From Streptomyces sp. SID13726 (lineage in GTDB: Bacteria; Actinomycetota; Actinomycetes; Streptomycetales; Streptomycetaceae), in assembly GCF_010548375.1 (NCBI RefSeq), contig NZ_JAAGLY010000002.1, positions 682,001-746,000 on the forward strand: a stretch of DNA of 64,000 nucleotides. The letters run 5' to 3'. A model generated the notes under the pieces. The model did not search any database, was not told the DNA's origin, and saw nothing but the letters and a program-made list of their open reading frames with translations. A program made the position numbers and the translations under genes. Shown here one piece after another: positions 24,871 to 33,221 of the stretch (position 1 is the first letter of the stretch; every line of letters starts with the position of its first letter).

Positions 24871-26082
24871 TCAACGGCCCTGTCCCTTCGGCTCCTTGGG
24901 CAGTCCCAGCACCCGTTCGGCGAGGATGTTGCGCTGGATCTCGTCGCTGCCGCCGGCGATGCGGTAGCCGGGGGCGCCGAGCAGGTGCTCGGTCCAGGCG
25001 AAGGTGCCCCACTCCCCGGTGTCGGCGGCGAGTCGTGGTCCGAGGAGTTGCTGGACGAGGTCGGTGGTGGCGCGCATGGTCGCGGTGGCGTGGAGTTTGC
25101 CGACCGAGGCCTCGGCGCCCGGTGCGCGGCCGGCGGCGAGGGCGGAGGTGACCCGTAGTCCGGTGAGCCGTTGGACGAGGGAGCGGACGAACAGGTCGGC
25201 CGCCTGCTGCCGTTCGCCGTCGGCGAGCGGTCGGGGCAGGTGGCGGGCGAGGTCGAGGGCGCGGTCGGCGTTGTCCAGGCCGAGTCCGCCGGAGTCGAGG
25301 CGTTCCGCGGCGAGCACGGTGAGCGTGACCCGCCAGCCTTCGCCGACGGGCCCGAGCCGGTCGGTGTCGGGCACGTGGACGTCGTCGAGGTAGACCTCGT
25401 TGAAGCTGGTACCGCCGGTCATCTGCCGGATCGGCCGTACGGTCACGCCCGGGGCGTCCATGCGGACCAGGAAGACCGTGATGCCCGCGTGTTTCGGCAG
25501 GTCGGGGTCGGTGCGGCAGACGGCCACGCCCCAGGTGGCGACCCGGGCGCCGGACGTCCAGATCTTGTGGCCGCGCAGGATCCAGCCGTCGCCCTCGCGC
25601 ACGGCCCGGGTCCGGACGGCGGCGAGGTCGGAGCCGGCCTCGGTCTCGGAGAACAGCTGGCAGGCGAGTTCGTCGGTGCGGAGCATGGGCCGCAGCCAGC
25701 GCTCCTTCTGCTCGTCGGTGCCCCAGATGCGGACGGCGGGGGCGACGAGCTGCTGGGTGACCGGGAAGATCTCGGTGCGCCGCGGGACGTCGAAGGCGGC
25801 CTCTTGTGAGCGGTACAACTGCTCGTAGAACGCGGGCAGTTCACGCCCTCCGTACTGCGGCGGCCAGCCGATCGCGCCCCAGCCCTGGTCGTGGCGGGTG
25901 CGTTCCCACTCCTGTGCCCGGCGTGTGCGTTCGCGTTCCTCGGTCTCGGTCCAGTTCTCGAAGACGGCGACCGAGTCGCTTCCCTGTCCCCACTCGTGCG
26001 GTGCGGTGCGGGCCGGAGCCACGCCCTTCAGCCAGCGCCGGGCCTGTGCGCGGAACTCGTCCGGGCCGGGTGTCCCGTCCAT
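24871..26082 (-). CDS. Acyl-CoA dehydrogenase
   Basis: A 403-residue acyl-CoA dehydrogenase. The middle domain has CQLFSETEAGSDLAAVRTRAV and the GHKIWTSGA segment; the C-terminal domain ends GAPGYRIAGGSDEIQRNILAERVLGLPK, where the acidic residue of GGSDEIQ is the expected base region. The first 90 residues (WGAIGWPPQYGGRELPAFYEQ) fit actinobacterial FadE-type enzymes. Enzymes like this often pair with a shorter, catalytically incomplete homologue to form a heterotetramer; the 377-residue protein at 28487 is a candidate partner. ATG at 26082 has a GAGAGGAG Shine-Dalgarno. Confidence 0.88.
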   Translation of the reverse strand: MDGTPGPDEFRAQARRWLKGVAPARTAPHEWGQGSDSVAVFENWTETEERERTRRAQEWERTRHDQGWGAIGWPPQYGGRELPAFYEQLYRSQEAAFDVPRRTEIFPVTQQLVAPAVRIWGTDEQKERWLRPMLRTDELACQLFSETEAGSDLAAVRTRAVREGDGWILRGHKIWTSGARVATWGVAVCRTDPDLPKHAGITVFLVRMDAPGVTVRPIRQMTGGTSFNEVYLDDVHVPDTDRLGPVGEGWRVTLTVLAAERLDSGGLGLDNADRALDLARHLPRPLADGERQQAADLFVRSLVQRLTGLRVTSALAAGRAPGAEASVGKLHATATMRATTDLVQQLLGPRLAADTGEWGTFAWTEHLLGAPGYRIAGGSDEIQRNILAERVLGLPKEPKGQGR

Positions 26083-26092
26083 GGCGCTCCTC

Positions 26093-27241
26093 TCAACGGG
26101 TCAGCACGGTGCAGGCGCTGACGCCCGGCGCCCCGTACACATGGGTGAAGCCGGCCACCGGGTCTCCTGGCACCTGGCGTTCGCCGGCCCGGCCGCGCAA
26201 CTGCTGGACGACCTCGTGGACTTGGCGCAGTCCGGACGCGCCGATGGGTTCGCCGTTGGCGATGCATCCGCCGTCGGTGTTGACCGGCAGCGAGCCGTCG
26301 ATCGCGGTGGCGCCGAAGGGGATGAGCGACTCCTGCTCGCCGTGCTCGCAGAACCCGCACTCGGCCAGGTGCATCACCTCGGCACCGCTCTCGGTGTCCT
26401 GCAACTGGCACACGTCGATGTCACGCGGCCCCAACCCGGCTTCCTGGAAGGCGGCTCGGGCGGCGTCGGCGCTCACGCTCGTCGGTGTGCCGGTCGGCGC
26501 CCAGGGGCTGAACACCTCGAAGGAGCCGAACCGCCGGGTCCGTACGACCGCCGCCCGCAAGGCGACCGGTGTGCCGCCGAGTCGGCGGGCCGTCGCGCGA
26601 TCGCACAGGATCAGGGCGACCGCGCCCTGGCCCGGGGAGCAGAACATGTACCGGGTCAGGGGGTCGTTGACCATGCCGGAGGCCAGGATCTCGTCGGCGT
26701 CGAGCGGCTTGCGGCGCCAGGCGTGCGGGTTGAGCACGCCGTTGGCGTACGCCTTCTCGGCGACCCGTGCGAGGGTGCGGGCGGTGATGCCGTGGTCGTA
26801 CATGTACCGCTGGATCTTCATGGCGAAGAACTGGGTGGTCACCATCAGCCCGTCGCTGCCGTAGGCCTCGTCGAGCCCCCAGTCCGCGGGCCGTGGGTCG
26901 AAGGCGCCGCGCGGGTGCTTGTCGAAGCCGACGGCGAGCGCCACGTCGGCCGCCCCGGACCGGATCGCCTGGGCGGCCGCCACCAGCGCGCTGCCGCCGG
27001 TCGCGCAGCCGTTGCGCACATTGGTGAACGGGACGCCGGTCAGCCCGAGTTCGGCGACCAGCGTGTCCGCGTTCCCGGCGGCGTCGCTGCCCCCGTAGGC
27101 GGCCCGCACCCGCGACCACGGCACTCCGGCATCGGCGAGCGCGGCTCGCACGGCCCGCACCGCCAACTCCCGCCCACTGGCCTCCGTGCGGGCGAAGGAG
27201 GTGATCCCGGCACCGCAGACCAGCACATCCTCACTGCTCAT
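26093..27241 (-). CDS. Thiolase-fold protein (SCP2/Ltp2-like lipid-transfer thiolase)
   Basis: A 382-residue thiolase-superfamily protein. The nucleophile position is Cys79 in NGCATGGSAL; GCIANGEPIGASGLRQVHEVV carries the conserved His region, and the C-terminus GFTHVYGAPGVSACTVL corresponds to the second active-site Cys block. SCP2-type thiolases and Ltp2-like aldol lyases lack some canonical thiolase residues, and this protein fits that group. Its ATG overlaps the stop of the DUF35 zinc-ribbon gene (ATGA); Ltp2-type lyases are known to work only with a DUF35 partner in steroid side-chain degradation. The reaction could therefore be thiolytic or retro-aldol cleavage. Confidence 0.85.
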   Translation of the reverse strand: MSSEDVLVCGAGITSFARTEASGRELAVRAVRAALADAGVPWSRVRAAYGGSDAAGNADTLVAELGLTGVPFTNVRNGCATGGSALVAAAQAIRSGAADVALAVGFDKHPRGAFDPRPADWGLDEAYGSDGLMVTTQFFAMKIQRYMYDHGITARTLARVAEKAYANGVLNPHAWRRKPLDADEILASGMVNDPLTRYMFCSPGQGAVALILCDRATARRLGGTPVALRAAVVRTRRFGSFEVFSPWAPTGTPTSVSADAARAAFQEAGLGPRDIDVCQLQDTESGAEVMHLAECGFCEHGEQESLIPFGATAIDGSLPVNTDGGCIANGEPIGASGLRQVHEVVQQLRGRAGERQVPGDPVAGFTHVYGAPGVSACTVLTR

Positions 27242-27609
27242 ACGGCACCCCCCGCACCCCTCGGCACCCCGCCCCCGGCACCGATCACCACCGGCATCCC
27301 GATCTCCACGTCCTCGGGGTCGATGTCCAGGGCGGCCAGCACGCGGACCCCGTCCGGCAGTTCGACGTATCCGACGGTGAACGGCGTGAACCCGGCGGCG
27401 GGCGGGACGTAGGGCGGGGACTTGGGGGCGTACCGCTGCACGGTCCAGGTCCACAGCGTGCCCGTACCGGAGAGTTCGACCGGTTCGGCTGGTCCTCCGC
27501 AGCGCGGGCACGCCGGGTCGGCGGGGTAGACGGCCACCGCGCAGTCGGGGCACCGGGAGCCGTGCAGCCGGCTCCCGGTCTCCGGCGCGCGGTTCAGCGG
27601 CCCTTCCAC
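27238..27609 (-). CDS. DUF35 OB-fold zinc-ribbon protein, partner of the thiolase
   Basis: A 123-residue protein with a four-cysteine zinc ribbon (Cys20, Cys23, Cys34, Cys37) and an OB-fold (GTGTLWTWTVQRYAPKSPPYVPPAAGFTPFTVGYVEL) ending with a DPEDVEIGMPVV motif. It is the standard accessory of SCP2/Ltp2-type thiolases. The start is GTG at 27609, placed by a GGGAG Shine-Dalgarno; it overlaps the end of the enoyl-CoA hydratase gene by 16 bp in another frame. Its stop overlaps the thiolase start. In ChsH2-Ltp2 systems such a domain binds the lyase directly; complex formation here is inferred. Confidence 0.85.
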   Translation of the reverse strand: MEGPLNRAPETGSRLHGSRCPDCAVAVYPADPACPRCGGPAEPVELSGTGTLWTWTVQRYAPKSPPYVPPAAGFTPFTVGYVELPDGVRVLAALDIDPEDVEIGMPVVIGAGGGVPRGAGGAV

Positions 27610-28382
27610 TGCGGCTCCCGCTTCTCCAGGAACGCCGCCACGCCCTCCGCCGCGTCCTCGGAGTTGAGCATCACGCCGACCGCGAGGTGCTCCATGACCA
27701 TCAGCGACTGGATGTCGGCGTCGAGGCTGCGGTCGATGGTCATCTTGGTGATCCACATGGTGAACGGGCTCTTGTCGACGAGCTGGTCGGCGAACTCCTC
27801 GACGGTGGCGTCGAGTTTGTCCGAGGGCGCCGAGGAATTGATGAGCCCGAAGTCGGCGGCCTCGACGCCGGTGAGCAGTTTGCCGGTGAGCATCAGCTCC
27901 TTGGTCTTGCGGACGCCGATCATGCGCGGCACCCGGTAGATGGGGCCGGCGCCGCCGAACAGGGCGCGCCGGATGTGGAAGTCGCCGATCAGGGCGTCGT
28001 CCGCGGCTATCGCGAAGTCGCAGGAGATCATCAACTCGAAGCCGCCCGCGGTGACATGACCCTCCAGGACGGCGATCGACGGCGTCTTCATCGAGTAGAG
28101 CCGGTCGCAGACCTTCGCCGAGAGCACGGCGACGTCGATGGCGGTGGAGCTGCCGATGAAGTCGGCCTTGAGGCTGTCCAGGTCGAACCCGGAGCAGAAG
28201 GTGTTGCCGCGTCCGCGCAGGACCAGCACGCGCAGTTCGGGGTCGGCGTCGACCTCGGTGATGATCTCGTCCAGCCGGTTCAGGATCGGCACGGTCACGC
28301 AGTTCTTCTTGTGCGGGCGGTTCAGCCAGACCCGCGCCACGTGCCCGTCCCGCTCGAACTGGATCTCGTCCTCGACTGCCAT
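27594..28382 (-). CDS. Enoyl-CoA hydratase/isomerase family protein, first gene of the nine-gene operon
   Basis: A 262-residue crotonase-fold enzyme. It shows RGRGNTFCSGFDLDSL near residue 64 and LEGHVTAGGFELMISCDFAIA near 107, followed by the RRALFGGAGPIYRVPRMIG block. The region where hydratases carry the first catalytic Glu reads FELMISCDFA, and the second Glu position is not clearly conserved, so the exact reaction is open. ATG at 28382 has a GGAGGAG Shine-Dalgarno; the longer reading starts with TTG inside that RBS and is rejected. Promoter and operator c lie directly upstream, making this the head of an operon to 20307. Confidence 0.86.
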   Translation of the reverse strand: MAVEDEIQFERDGHVARVWLNRPHKKNCVTVPILNRLDEIITEVDADPELRVLVLRGRGNTFCSGFDLDSLKADFIGSSTAIDVAVLSAKVCDRLYSMKTPSIAVLEGHVTAGGFELMISCDFAIAADDALIGDFHIRRALFGGAGPIYRVPRMIGVRKTKELMLTGKLLTGVEAADFGLINSSAPSDKLDATVEEFADQLVDKSPFTMWITKMTIDRSLDADIQSLMVMEHLAVGVMLNSEDAAEGVAAFLEKREPQWKGR

Positions 28383-28400
28383 GAGCTCCTCCAAACTGAA

Positions 28401-28418
28401 CTGAATTGAGTTCGATTC
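28401..28418 (+). promoter_or_regulatory. Operator site c of the locus-wide 18-bp motif
   Basis: CTGAATTGAGTTCGATTC matches 15 of 18 positions of site f. An extra CTGAA at 28396 makes a partial second copy. It overlaps the start of transcription and the -10 end of the hydratase operon promoter. Confidence 0.65.
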
Positions 28419-28443
28419 TGTGGGCAGTGGTTGCCCCTGTCAA
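28415..28443 (-). promoter_or_regulatory. Promoter of the nine-gene beta-oxidation operon
   Basis: On the minus strand a perfect -35 TTGACA (28443-28438) is followed after 17 bp by CAGAAT (28420-28415). Operator c overlaps the -10 and start region, and the GGAGGAG RBS follows within 30 bp. It is the strongest promoter match in the locus. Confidence 0.7.
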
Positions 28444-28486
28444 TGGACTGGTGCCCCTCGGTCACGAACGGACCGATGGCCCGCGA

Positions 28487-29620
28487 TCAGGCGGTGGCGC
28501 CGACGAGCCCGAGCAGGCCCGCCAGGCGCAGCCGGTGGTCGTCGGCCGTCCCGAACAGCGCCTCGTCGGCGCGGGCCCGGCGCAGATGGAGATGGGCCGG
28601 GTGCTCCCAGGTGAAGCCGATCCCCCCGTGGAGCTGGACGTGCTCCGTGGTGGCCAGCCGGTAGGCGCCGGTGCAGGCCACCGCCGCAGCGCTCGCCGCC
28701 ACCGGCAGTTCCGGGGCGCGCCCGGCGAGACAGGCACTCGCGTACGCGGACGCCGACCGCGCGCCCTCGATCTCGACCAGCAGGTCGGCCAGCCGGTGCT
28801 TGACGGCCTGGAACGATCCGACGGCCCGCCCGAACTGGTTCCGCGCGGACAGGTAGGCGAGCAGGGCGTCCAGGGCGTGTGCGCTGCCGCCGACGTGTTC
28901 GGCCGCCAGCGCCACCCGCCCCGCCTCCAGGACGCCGTCGATCACGCCGGTGGCCCGGCCTGGCTCGCCGACCGGTTCGGCGGGTGCTCCCCGGAACCGG
29001 ACGAGGGCCTGGCGGCGCGTGGGGTCCAGGACCCGGCGTGCCACTCGTTCGCAGGTCGCGGGCTCCGGCTCGCAGGCGAACAGCCGCTGCCCGTCCGGCG
29101 CCCGGGCCGCCACCAGCAACAGGTCAGCGCCCTCTCCGTCGGGCACGAAGTCCGCCTCGCCGCGCAACACCCAGCCGCGCGGGCCCCGTTCGGCGGTCAC
29201 GTCGGCCGGGTGCAGGAATCCGGCTACCGTCGCCGTGAGTTCACCGGCGGCGATGCCGGGCAGCCAGCGGGCGCAGGCCCGCCGGTCGCCGCTGTCGAGC
29301 AGGGCGTTCCCGGCGAGGACGACGGTGGTCAGCAGCGGCGCGGGGCACAGCACGCGCCCCGTCTCCTCCATGACGACGGCGAGTTCGGCGAAGGTGTAGC
29401 CGGCCCCGCCGTAGTCCTCGGGGACGGTGAGCCCCTGCACACCGATCTCCCCGGCGAGCCGGTCCCACAGGACCGGGTCGTACCCGCGCGGGCTGTCCGC
29501 CTGTTCCCGGACCTGCTCGGGCCCGCAGTTCTCGGCGAGCAAGTCCCGCAGCACCGCCCGCAGTTGTCTCCGTTCGTCGGTCTCCGCCAGCATCGCGGGA
29601 TCGGCGTCGAGCCGGAACAT
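28487..29620 (-). CDS. Acyl-CoA dehydrogenase family protein, probable non-catalytic partner subunit
   Basis: A 377-residue member of the acyl-CoA dehydrogenase family (LRAVLRDLLAENCGPEQVREQ, then GVQGLTVPEDYGGAGYTFAELAVVMEETGRVLCPAPLL). The region that normally carries the FAD-contacting TEPxAGSD motif is poorly conserved (TATVAGFLHPADVTAERG), while FGRAVGSFQAVKHRLADLLVEIEGARSA and HGGIGFTWEHPAHLHLRRA remain. This is the pattern of the second subunit of heterotetrameric enzymes such as FadE28-FadE29. The partner may be the protein at 24871 or one outside this operon. It follows an SDR gene in a two-gene unit. Confidence 0.83.
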   Translation of the reverse strand: MFRLDADPAMLAETDERRQLRAVLRDLLAENCGPEQVREQADSPRGYDPVLWDRLAGEIGVQGLTVPEDYGGAGYTFAELAVVMEETGRVLCPAPLLTTVVLAGNALLDSGDRRACARWLPGIAAGELTATVAGFLHPADVTAERGPRGWVLRGEADFVPDGEGADLLLVAARAPDGQRLFACEPEPATCERVARRVLDPTRRQALVRFRGAPAEPVGEPGRATGVIDGVLEAGRVALAAEHVGGSAHALDALLAYLSARNQFGRAVGSFQAVKHRLADLLVEIEGARSASAYASACLAGRAPELPVAASAAAVACTGAYRLATTEHVQLHGGIGFTWEHPAHLHLRRARADEALFGTADDHRLRLAGLLGLVGATA

Positions 29621-29647
29621 CCAAGCCTCCCTCGGTCGAAGCCGCCC

Positions 29648-30442
29648 TCACACCGTGAACCGACCCCCGTTGGCCAGGAGTACGGCCCCCACCAGGTTCG
29701 CCGCCTCCTCGCTCGCCAGGAAAAGGGCGACGTCGGCGATCTCCTCAGGTGTGGCGTACGGCCGCACCCGGGGATCGGCGAACCCCTGCCGGAGTGGCGC
29801 GGGGGTCCGTGCCGCCATGCCGGTGTCGGTGGGCCCCGGGGCCACCGTGTTCACGCGGACGCCGAACGCGATGGCCTCCTTGGCCACGGACTGGCTCAAC
29901 GCGTGCGCACCAGCCTTGGAGGCCGCGTAGTGCGGATAGCCGGCCAGCGTGTCGAAGGCGGAGGAGGAGCCGACGGTGACGACGGCGCCGGTCCGGCGGG
30001 GTGCCATGACCCGCAGCGCCGCGCGCAGGACATGGAACGTGCCGTCCAGGTTCACGCGCATCACGCGCCGCCACGCCTCGTCGCCGAGCCGCCCCGTCAC
30101 CTCGGGCGGCTCCCCTGCGACCAGGGCCTCGGCGATCCACTGCTTGGCCGCGGGGTCGTCGACCCCGGCCGCGTGGACCACGACGTCGAGCCGCCCGTGT
30201 CGGCGTACGGCCTCGTCGAAGGCCCGGTCGACCTGTGCGGGTTCGGCCACGTCGACGGTCAGGGCCCGGGCTCCCGGCAGTTCCTTCGCGACGGTCTCCG
30301 CCGCCGGGCCGTCGACGTCCGCGGCGAAGACCTCGGCGCCCTGTCCGGCGAGCCGGCGGGCGACCGCCGCGCCGATGCCCGATCCGGCGCCGGTGACGAG
30401 CGCGATCCGCCCGTCGAAGCGCCCCGTGTGCTCACCGCTCAT
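29648..30442 (-). CDS. SDR-family oxidoreductase
   Basis: A 264-residue short-chain dehydrogenase with GAGSGIGAA near residue 18, VVVHAAGVDD (a variant of the NNAG motif with HAAG) near 90, and YAASKAG near 165, with Ser in VGSSSAF. The Asp in FAADVDG indicates NAD. The HAAG form is a deviation from the family consensus, and the insertion between residues 95 and 115 (AKQWIAEALVAGEPPEVTGRL) is unusual. ATG at 30442 lies downstream of the shared operator d, divergent from the alcohol dehydrogenase. Confidence 0.86.
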   Translation of the reverse strand: MSGEHTGRFDGRIALVTGAGSGIGAAVARRLAGQGAEVFAADVDGPAAETVAKELPGARALTVDVAEPAQVDRAFDEAVRRHGRLDVVVHAAGVDDPAAKQWIAEALVAGEPPEVTGRLGDEAWRRVMRVNLDGTFHVLRAALRVMAPRRTGAVVTVGSSSAFDTLAGYPHYAASKAGAHALSQSVAKEAIAFGVRVNTVAPGPTDTGMAARTPAPLRQGFADPRVRPYATPEEIADVALFLASEEAANLVGAVLLANGGRFTV

Positions 30443-30469
30443 GCACGGTCACCACCTCGCAGTCATCTA

Positions 30470-30487
30470 CTGAACTGACTTCATTTT
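30470..30487 (+). promoter_or_regulatory. Operator site d between divergent SDR and alcohol dehydrogenase genes
   Basis: CTGAACTGACTTCATTTT matches the consensus CTGAAyTGAnTTCAyTTT at every defined position. It lies in the 61-bp gap between divergent starts and could control both. Confidence 0.65.
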
Positions 30488-30490
30488 TGT

Positions 30491-30496
30491 TACTGT
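30491..30496 (+). promoter_or_regulatory. -10 box of the alcohol dehydrogenase promoter
   Basis: TACTGT ends 7 bp before the ATG at 30504. No Shine-Dalgarno lies upstream of that ATG, so the transcript is predicted to start at or next to the A of the start codon (leaderless). The -35 is weak and would overlap operator d. Confidence 0.4.
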
Positions 30497-30503
30497 CGCC
30501 GGT

Positions 30504-31577
30504 ATGTCAACAGGCACGACGAGAGCGTTCCGGCTGACCCGCTGGGGCGGCCCACCGGTCCTCACCGAAGTACCGCGCCCCTCCCCGGCCGGCGAAGAGG
30601 TGCTGATCCGGGTGGAGGCGGCCGGCCTCTGCCGTTCGGATCTGCATGTCACCGACGCCCGGCCGGGCGATCTCCCGTACCGGCTTCCGTTCACCCTCGG
30701 GCACGAGGTCGCGGGCCGGGTGGTGGAGCGCGGTCCGCTGGCCACCGGTCCCGCGCCAGGCGAGCGGGTCCTCGTCCACGGCCCCTGGGGCTGCGGAAGC
30801 TGCGCGCGCTGCCGGGCCGGGGCGGAGAACTACTGCGACCGGCGCGCGGACCTGGACGCGGACCGCGCCGGCATGGGCGCGGGGCTCGGGCGGGACGGCG
30901 GGATGGCCGACCTGCTGCTCGTCCCGTCCGGGCGGCTGCTGGTGCCGGTGGGCGACCTGGACGCCGTGCAGGCGGCGCCGCTGTCGGACGCCGGGCTCAC
31001 CGCCTACCACGCCGTGGCCACCATCCGGCGCGCGCTGGACGAGGCGCCGGGCGCCTGTGTGGTCGTACTCGGCGTCGGCGGGCTGGGGCATCTGGCCGTG
31101 CAGATCCTGCGGGCCACGACCGACGCGCGGGTGCTGGCCGTGGACGTGCGGGAGGAGACGCTCGCCCTGGCTGACGCGTGCGGAGCGCACTTCACCACGC
31201 TCCTGCGGCCCGACACCGGGACTGTCCTGCGGGACCGGACCGGCGGGGTCGGGGCGGCGGCCGTGCTCGACTTCGTCGGGAGCCGTTCCAGTCTGGAGCC
31301 GGCGGTGCGGGTGCTGCGGGCGGGCGGCGAGCTGGCCGTGGTGGGCAGCGGCGGCGGGGAGCTGACCGTGCGCAAGCCCGGTGTCCTCCCGGCCGGGACC
31401 CGGGTCTCGCTGCCGTTCTGGGGCACCCTGCCCGAACTGGCGGCCGTGGTCTCCCTGGCCCGGGAGGGCGTCCTGACGGCGGAGGTCGAACGGTTCCCGC
31501 TGTCCGGCGCGCCCGAGGCCCTGGCGAAGCTGCGTTCCGGCGGGGTGCGGGGGCGGGCGGTGCTGGTCCCCGACTGA
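30504..31577 (+). CDS. Zinc-dependent alcohol dehydrogenase
   Basis: A 357-residue medium-chain dehydrogenase. Catalytic zinc ligands are Cys43 and His67-Glu68 (in FTLGHEVAG); the structural zinc is held by Cys97, Cys100, Cys103 and Cys111 (HGPWGCGSCARCRAGAENYC). The Rossmann GVGGLGHLAVQ follows near residue 180 with an Asp (AVDVREE) indicating NAD. There is no recognisable ribosome binding site, and the -10 box lies 7 bp upstream, suggesting a leaderless mRNA. Controlled with the divergent SDR through operator d. It probably oxidises an alcohol of the substrate or its product. Confidence 0.9.
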   Translation: MSTGTTRAFRLTRWGGPPVLTEVPRPSPAGEEVLIRVEAAGLCRSDLHVTDARPGDLPYRLPFTLGHEVAGRVVERGPLATGPAPGERVLVHGPWGCGSCARCRAGAENYCDRRADLDADRAGMGAGLGRDGGMADLLLVPSGRLLVPVGDLDAVQAAPLSDAGLTAYHAVATIRRALDEAPGACVVVLGVGGLGHLAVQILRATTDARVLAVDVREETLALADACGAHFTTLLRPDTGTVLRDRTGGVGAAAVLDFVGSRSSLEPAVRVLRAGGELAVVGSGGGELTVRKPGVLPAGTRVSLPFWGTLPELAAVVSLAREGVLTAEVERFPLSGAPEALAKLRSGGVRGRAVLVPD

Positions 31578-31631
31578 CGGGCGGCGGCCCGGCCGAAACC
31601 CGTACCGCCGAACCAGGTGTCGGCCATCCTC

Positions 31632-31660
31632 TCGACTCCAGAAGTGAGTTCAATTAGCGT
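31632..31660 (+). promoter_or_regulatory. Promoter of the flavoprotein gene with embedded operator e
   Basis: TCGACT (31632-31637) and TAGCGT (31655-31660) are 17 bp apart. Operator e (31640-31657; minus strand CTAATTGAACTCACTTCT, 15 of 17 comparable positions with site f allowing G/A changes) fills the spacer and the left of the -10 box, a classic repression position. Confidence 0.5.
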
Positions 31661-31699
31661 CGGGGGACATTCGGCGACACGAAGGCGGTGGGACCCGCT

Positions 31700-33058
31700 A
31701 TGGACGCGGAGACTGTGGATCTGCTGGTGATCGGCGGCGGCATGGCCGGACTGACGGCCGCCGCCCGGGTGGCCGCCCGGGGCGGCTCGGTGGTGCTGGT
31801 GGAGAAGGCGGAACGCACCGGCGGCTCCGCGCGCTTCGCCGGTTTCGTGTGGACGGCCCCCACCGTCGAGGAGCTGCGCCGGGTCAACCCGGACGGCGAC
31901 CCCGACCCCGACGCCGCCCTGGTGGACGGATTCGGCGACGGCGTGGCGTGGATCGGGTCGCTCGGGGTGGAGTGCAGGCCGCCGGTGCCGGTGCTCGGCT
32001 TCGGGCGCGGGCACCAGGTCGACACGAACCACTACCTCGACACCTGCGAGCGGCTGATCCGCGACCGCGGCCAGGAGGTCCTCACCGACACCTGGACCCG
32101 TTCCCTCGTGACGGAGAACGGCGTGGTCAAAGGCGCGGACTGCGTGCTTCCCGACGGCTCGGCGCGCCGGATCGAGGCCACCTGGACCCTTCTCGCGACC
32201 GGCGGGTTCCAGGGCGATCCGGGGCTGCGCGCCGAGCACGTCCACCCGCAGGCGGCGGAGATCGGCCTGCGCGCCAACCCGCACAGCCGCGGCGACGGGC
32301 TCGCGCTCGGCCGGACCGCCGGCGCCGCGTTCAGGAAGAAGGACGCGGGGTTCTACGGCCATCTGATGCCGGCGGGCGTCTCCCTGGCCGACCCCGCGCG
32401 CTTCGTCGACCTGGCGCTCTACTACAGCGAGCACGCCCTCCTGTTCGACACGACGGGCGAGCGCTTCGCCGACGAGACGCTCGGGGACCATCTGACGACG
32501 ATGGCGCTGCTCGAACGACCGGAGGCGCGGGGTCTGCTGGTCGCCGACGCGCGGGTGCACCGCGAGTGGATCAGCGCCTCGTACGTGGCGGGCATCCCCG
32601 GCGTGGACAAGTTCCAGCTGTGCCATCGCGCGGGTGCCCGCAGCGCGGTGGCGGACAGCCTGGAGGCCTTCGCGTCGATGCCCGAGGAGTGGGGCTATCC
32701 CGGTGCGACGATCCGCGACCGGGTCCGGGAGTTCAACGCCGGCGTCGGGGCGGGCGGTACGACGGCGCCCGGCCGGCTGCTCGACCGGCAGCCCCTCGAC
32801 GAGCCGCCGTACTACGTGGTCGAGGCGGCCCCGGCGATCACCTTCACCTTCGCGGGCCTGCTGATCGACACACAGGCGCGCGTGCTGTCCGCGGGCGGCG
32901 ACGGAACCGGCCCGGTGCCCGGTCTGCTCGCGGCCGGGGCGGACGCGGGCGGGCTGTACCGGCGCGCCTACGCGGGCGGGCTCGCCCCCGCCCTGGTCTT
33001 CGGGCTGGCGGCGGCACGCACCGCGCTCGCCGGGTCACCGACGGCTCCCGCGCACTGA
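31700..33058 (+). CDS. FAD-dependent oxidoreductase (fumarate reductase / ketosteroid dehydrogenase superfamily)
   Basis: A 452-residue flavoprotein. FAD binding is shown by GGGMAG (12-17) plus LVEKAERTGGSARFAGF, and by the C-terminal GLLAAGADAGGLYRRAYAGGLAPALVFGLAAARTA. The middle region (HPQAAEIGLRANPHSRGDGLALGRTAGAAF) matches the succinate dehydrogenase/fumarate reductase and 3-ketosteroid-1-dehydrogenase superfamily. It is shorter than typical KstD (about 510-560 residues), and the conserved KstD tyrosines cannot be assigned with confidence. ATG at 31700 is preferred to GTG at 31688. Its own promoter carries operator e. A desaturation or reduction of a cyclic ketone is possible. Confidence 0.82.
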   Translation: MDAETVDLLVIGGGMAGLTAAARVAARGGSVVLVEKAERTGGSARFAGFVWTAPTVEELRRVNPDGDPDPDAALVDGFGDGVAWIGSLGVECRPPVPVLGFGRGHQVDTNHYLDTCERLIRDRGQEVLTDTWTRSLVTENGVVKGADCVLPDGSARRIEATWTLLATGGFQGDPGLRAEHVHPQAAEIGLRANPHSRGDGLALGRTAGAAFRKKDAGFYGHLMPAGVSLADPARFVDLALYYSEHALLFDTTGERFADETLGDHLTTMALLERPEARGLLVADARVHREWISASYVAGIPGVDKFQLCHRAGARSAVADSLEAFASMPEEWGYPGATIRDRVREFNAGVGAGGTTAPGRLLDRQPLDEPPYYVVEAAPAITFTFAGLLIDTQARVLSAGGDGTGPVPGLLAAGADAGGLYRRAYAGGLAPALVFGLAAARTALAGSPTAPAH

Positions 33059-33098
33059 ACCCGGATCGGTCGCTCACCACAAAACCCGTGCACGAGGC

Positions 33099-33128
33099 TT
33101 GCCCGTCCGGCAGCCGAGTGCCTAGCTT
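33099..33128 (+). promoter_or_regulatory. Promoter of the Liv-type transporter operon
   Basis: TTGCCC (33099-33104) and TAGCTT (33123-33128) are 18 bp apart. Operator f starts 2 bp downstream of the -10 box. Confidence 0.55.
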
Positions 33129-33129
33129 A

Positions 33130-33147
33130 CTGAATTGAGTTCACTTT
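33130..33147 (+). promoter_or_regulatory. Operator site f of the locus-wide 18-bp motif
   Basis: CTGAATTGAGTTCACTTT matches the consensus CTGAAyTGAnTTCAyTTT at every defined position and is internally dyad-like (TGAA-N5-TTCA). It covers the predicted transcription start of the transporter operon. Confidence 0.65.
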
Positions 33148-33221
33148 AACTCTGCGGCCCGTGAGGTGATCATGCCGCTTGCACGTGTGGCGCGAACGCG
33201 CCCTTCCCCTAGGGAGGGACT

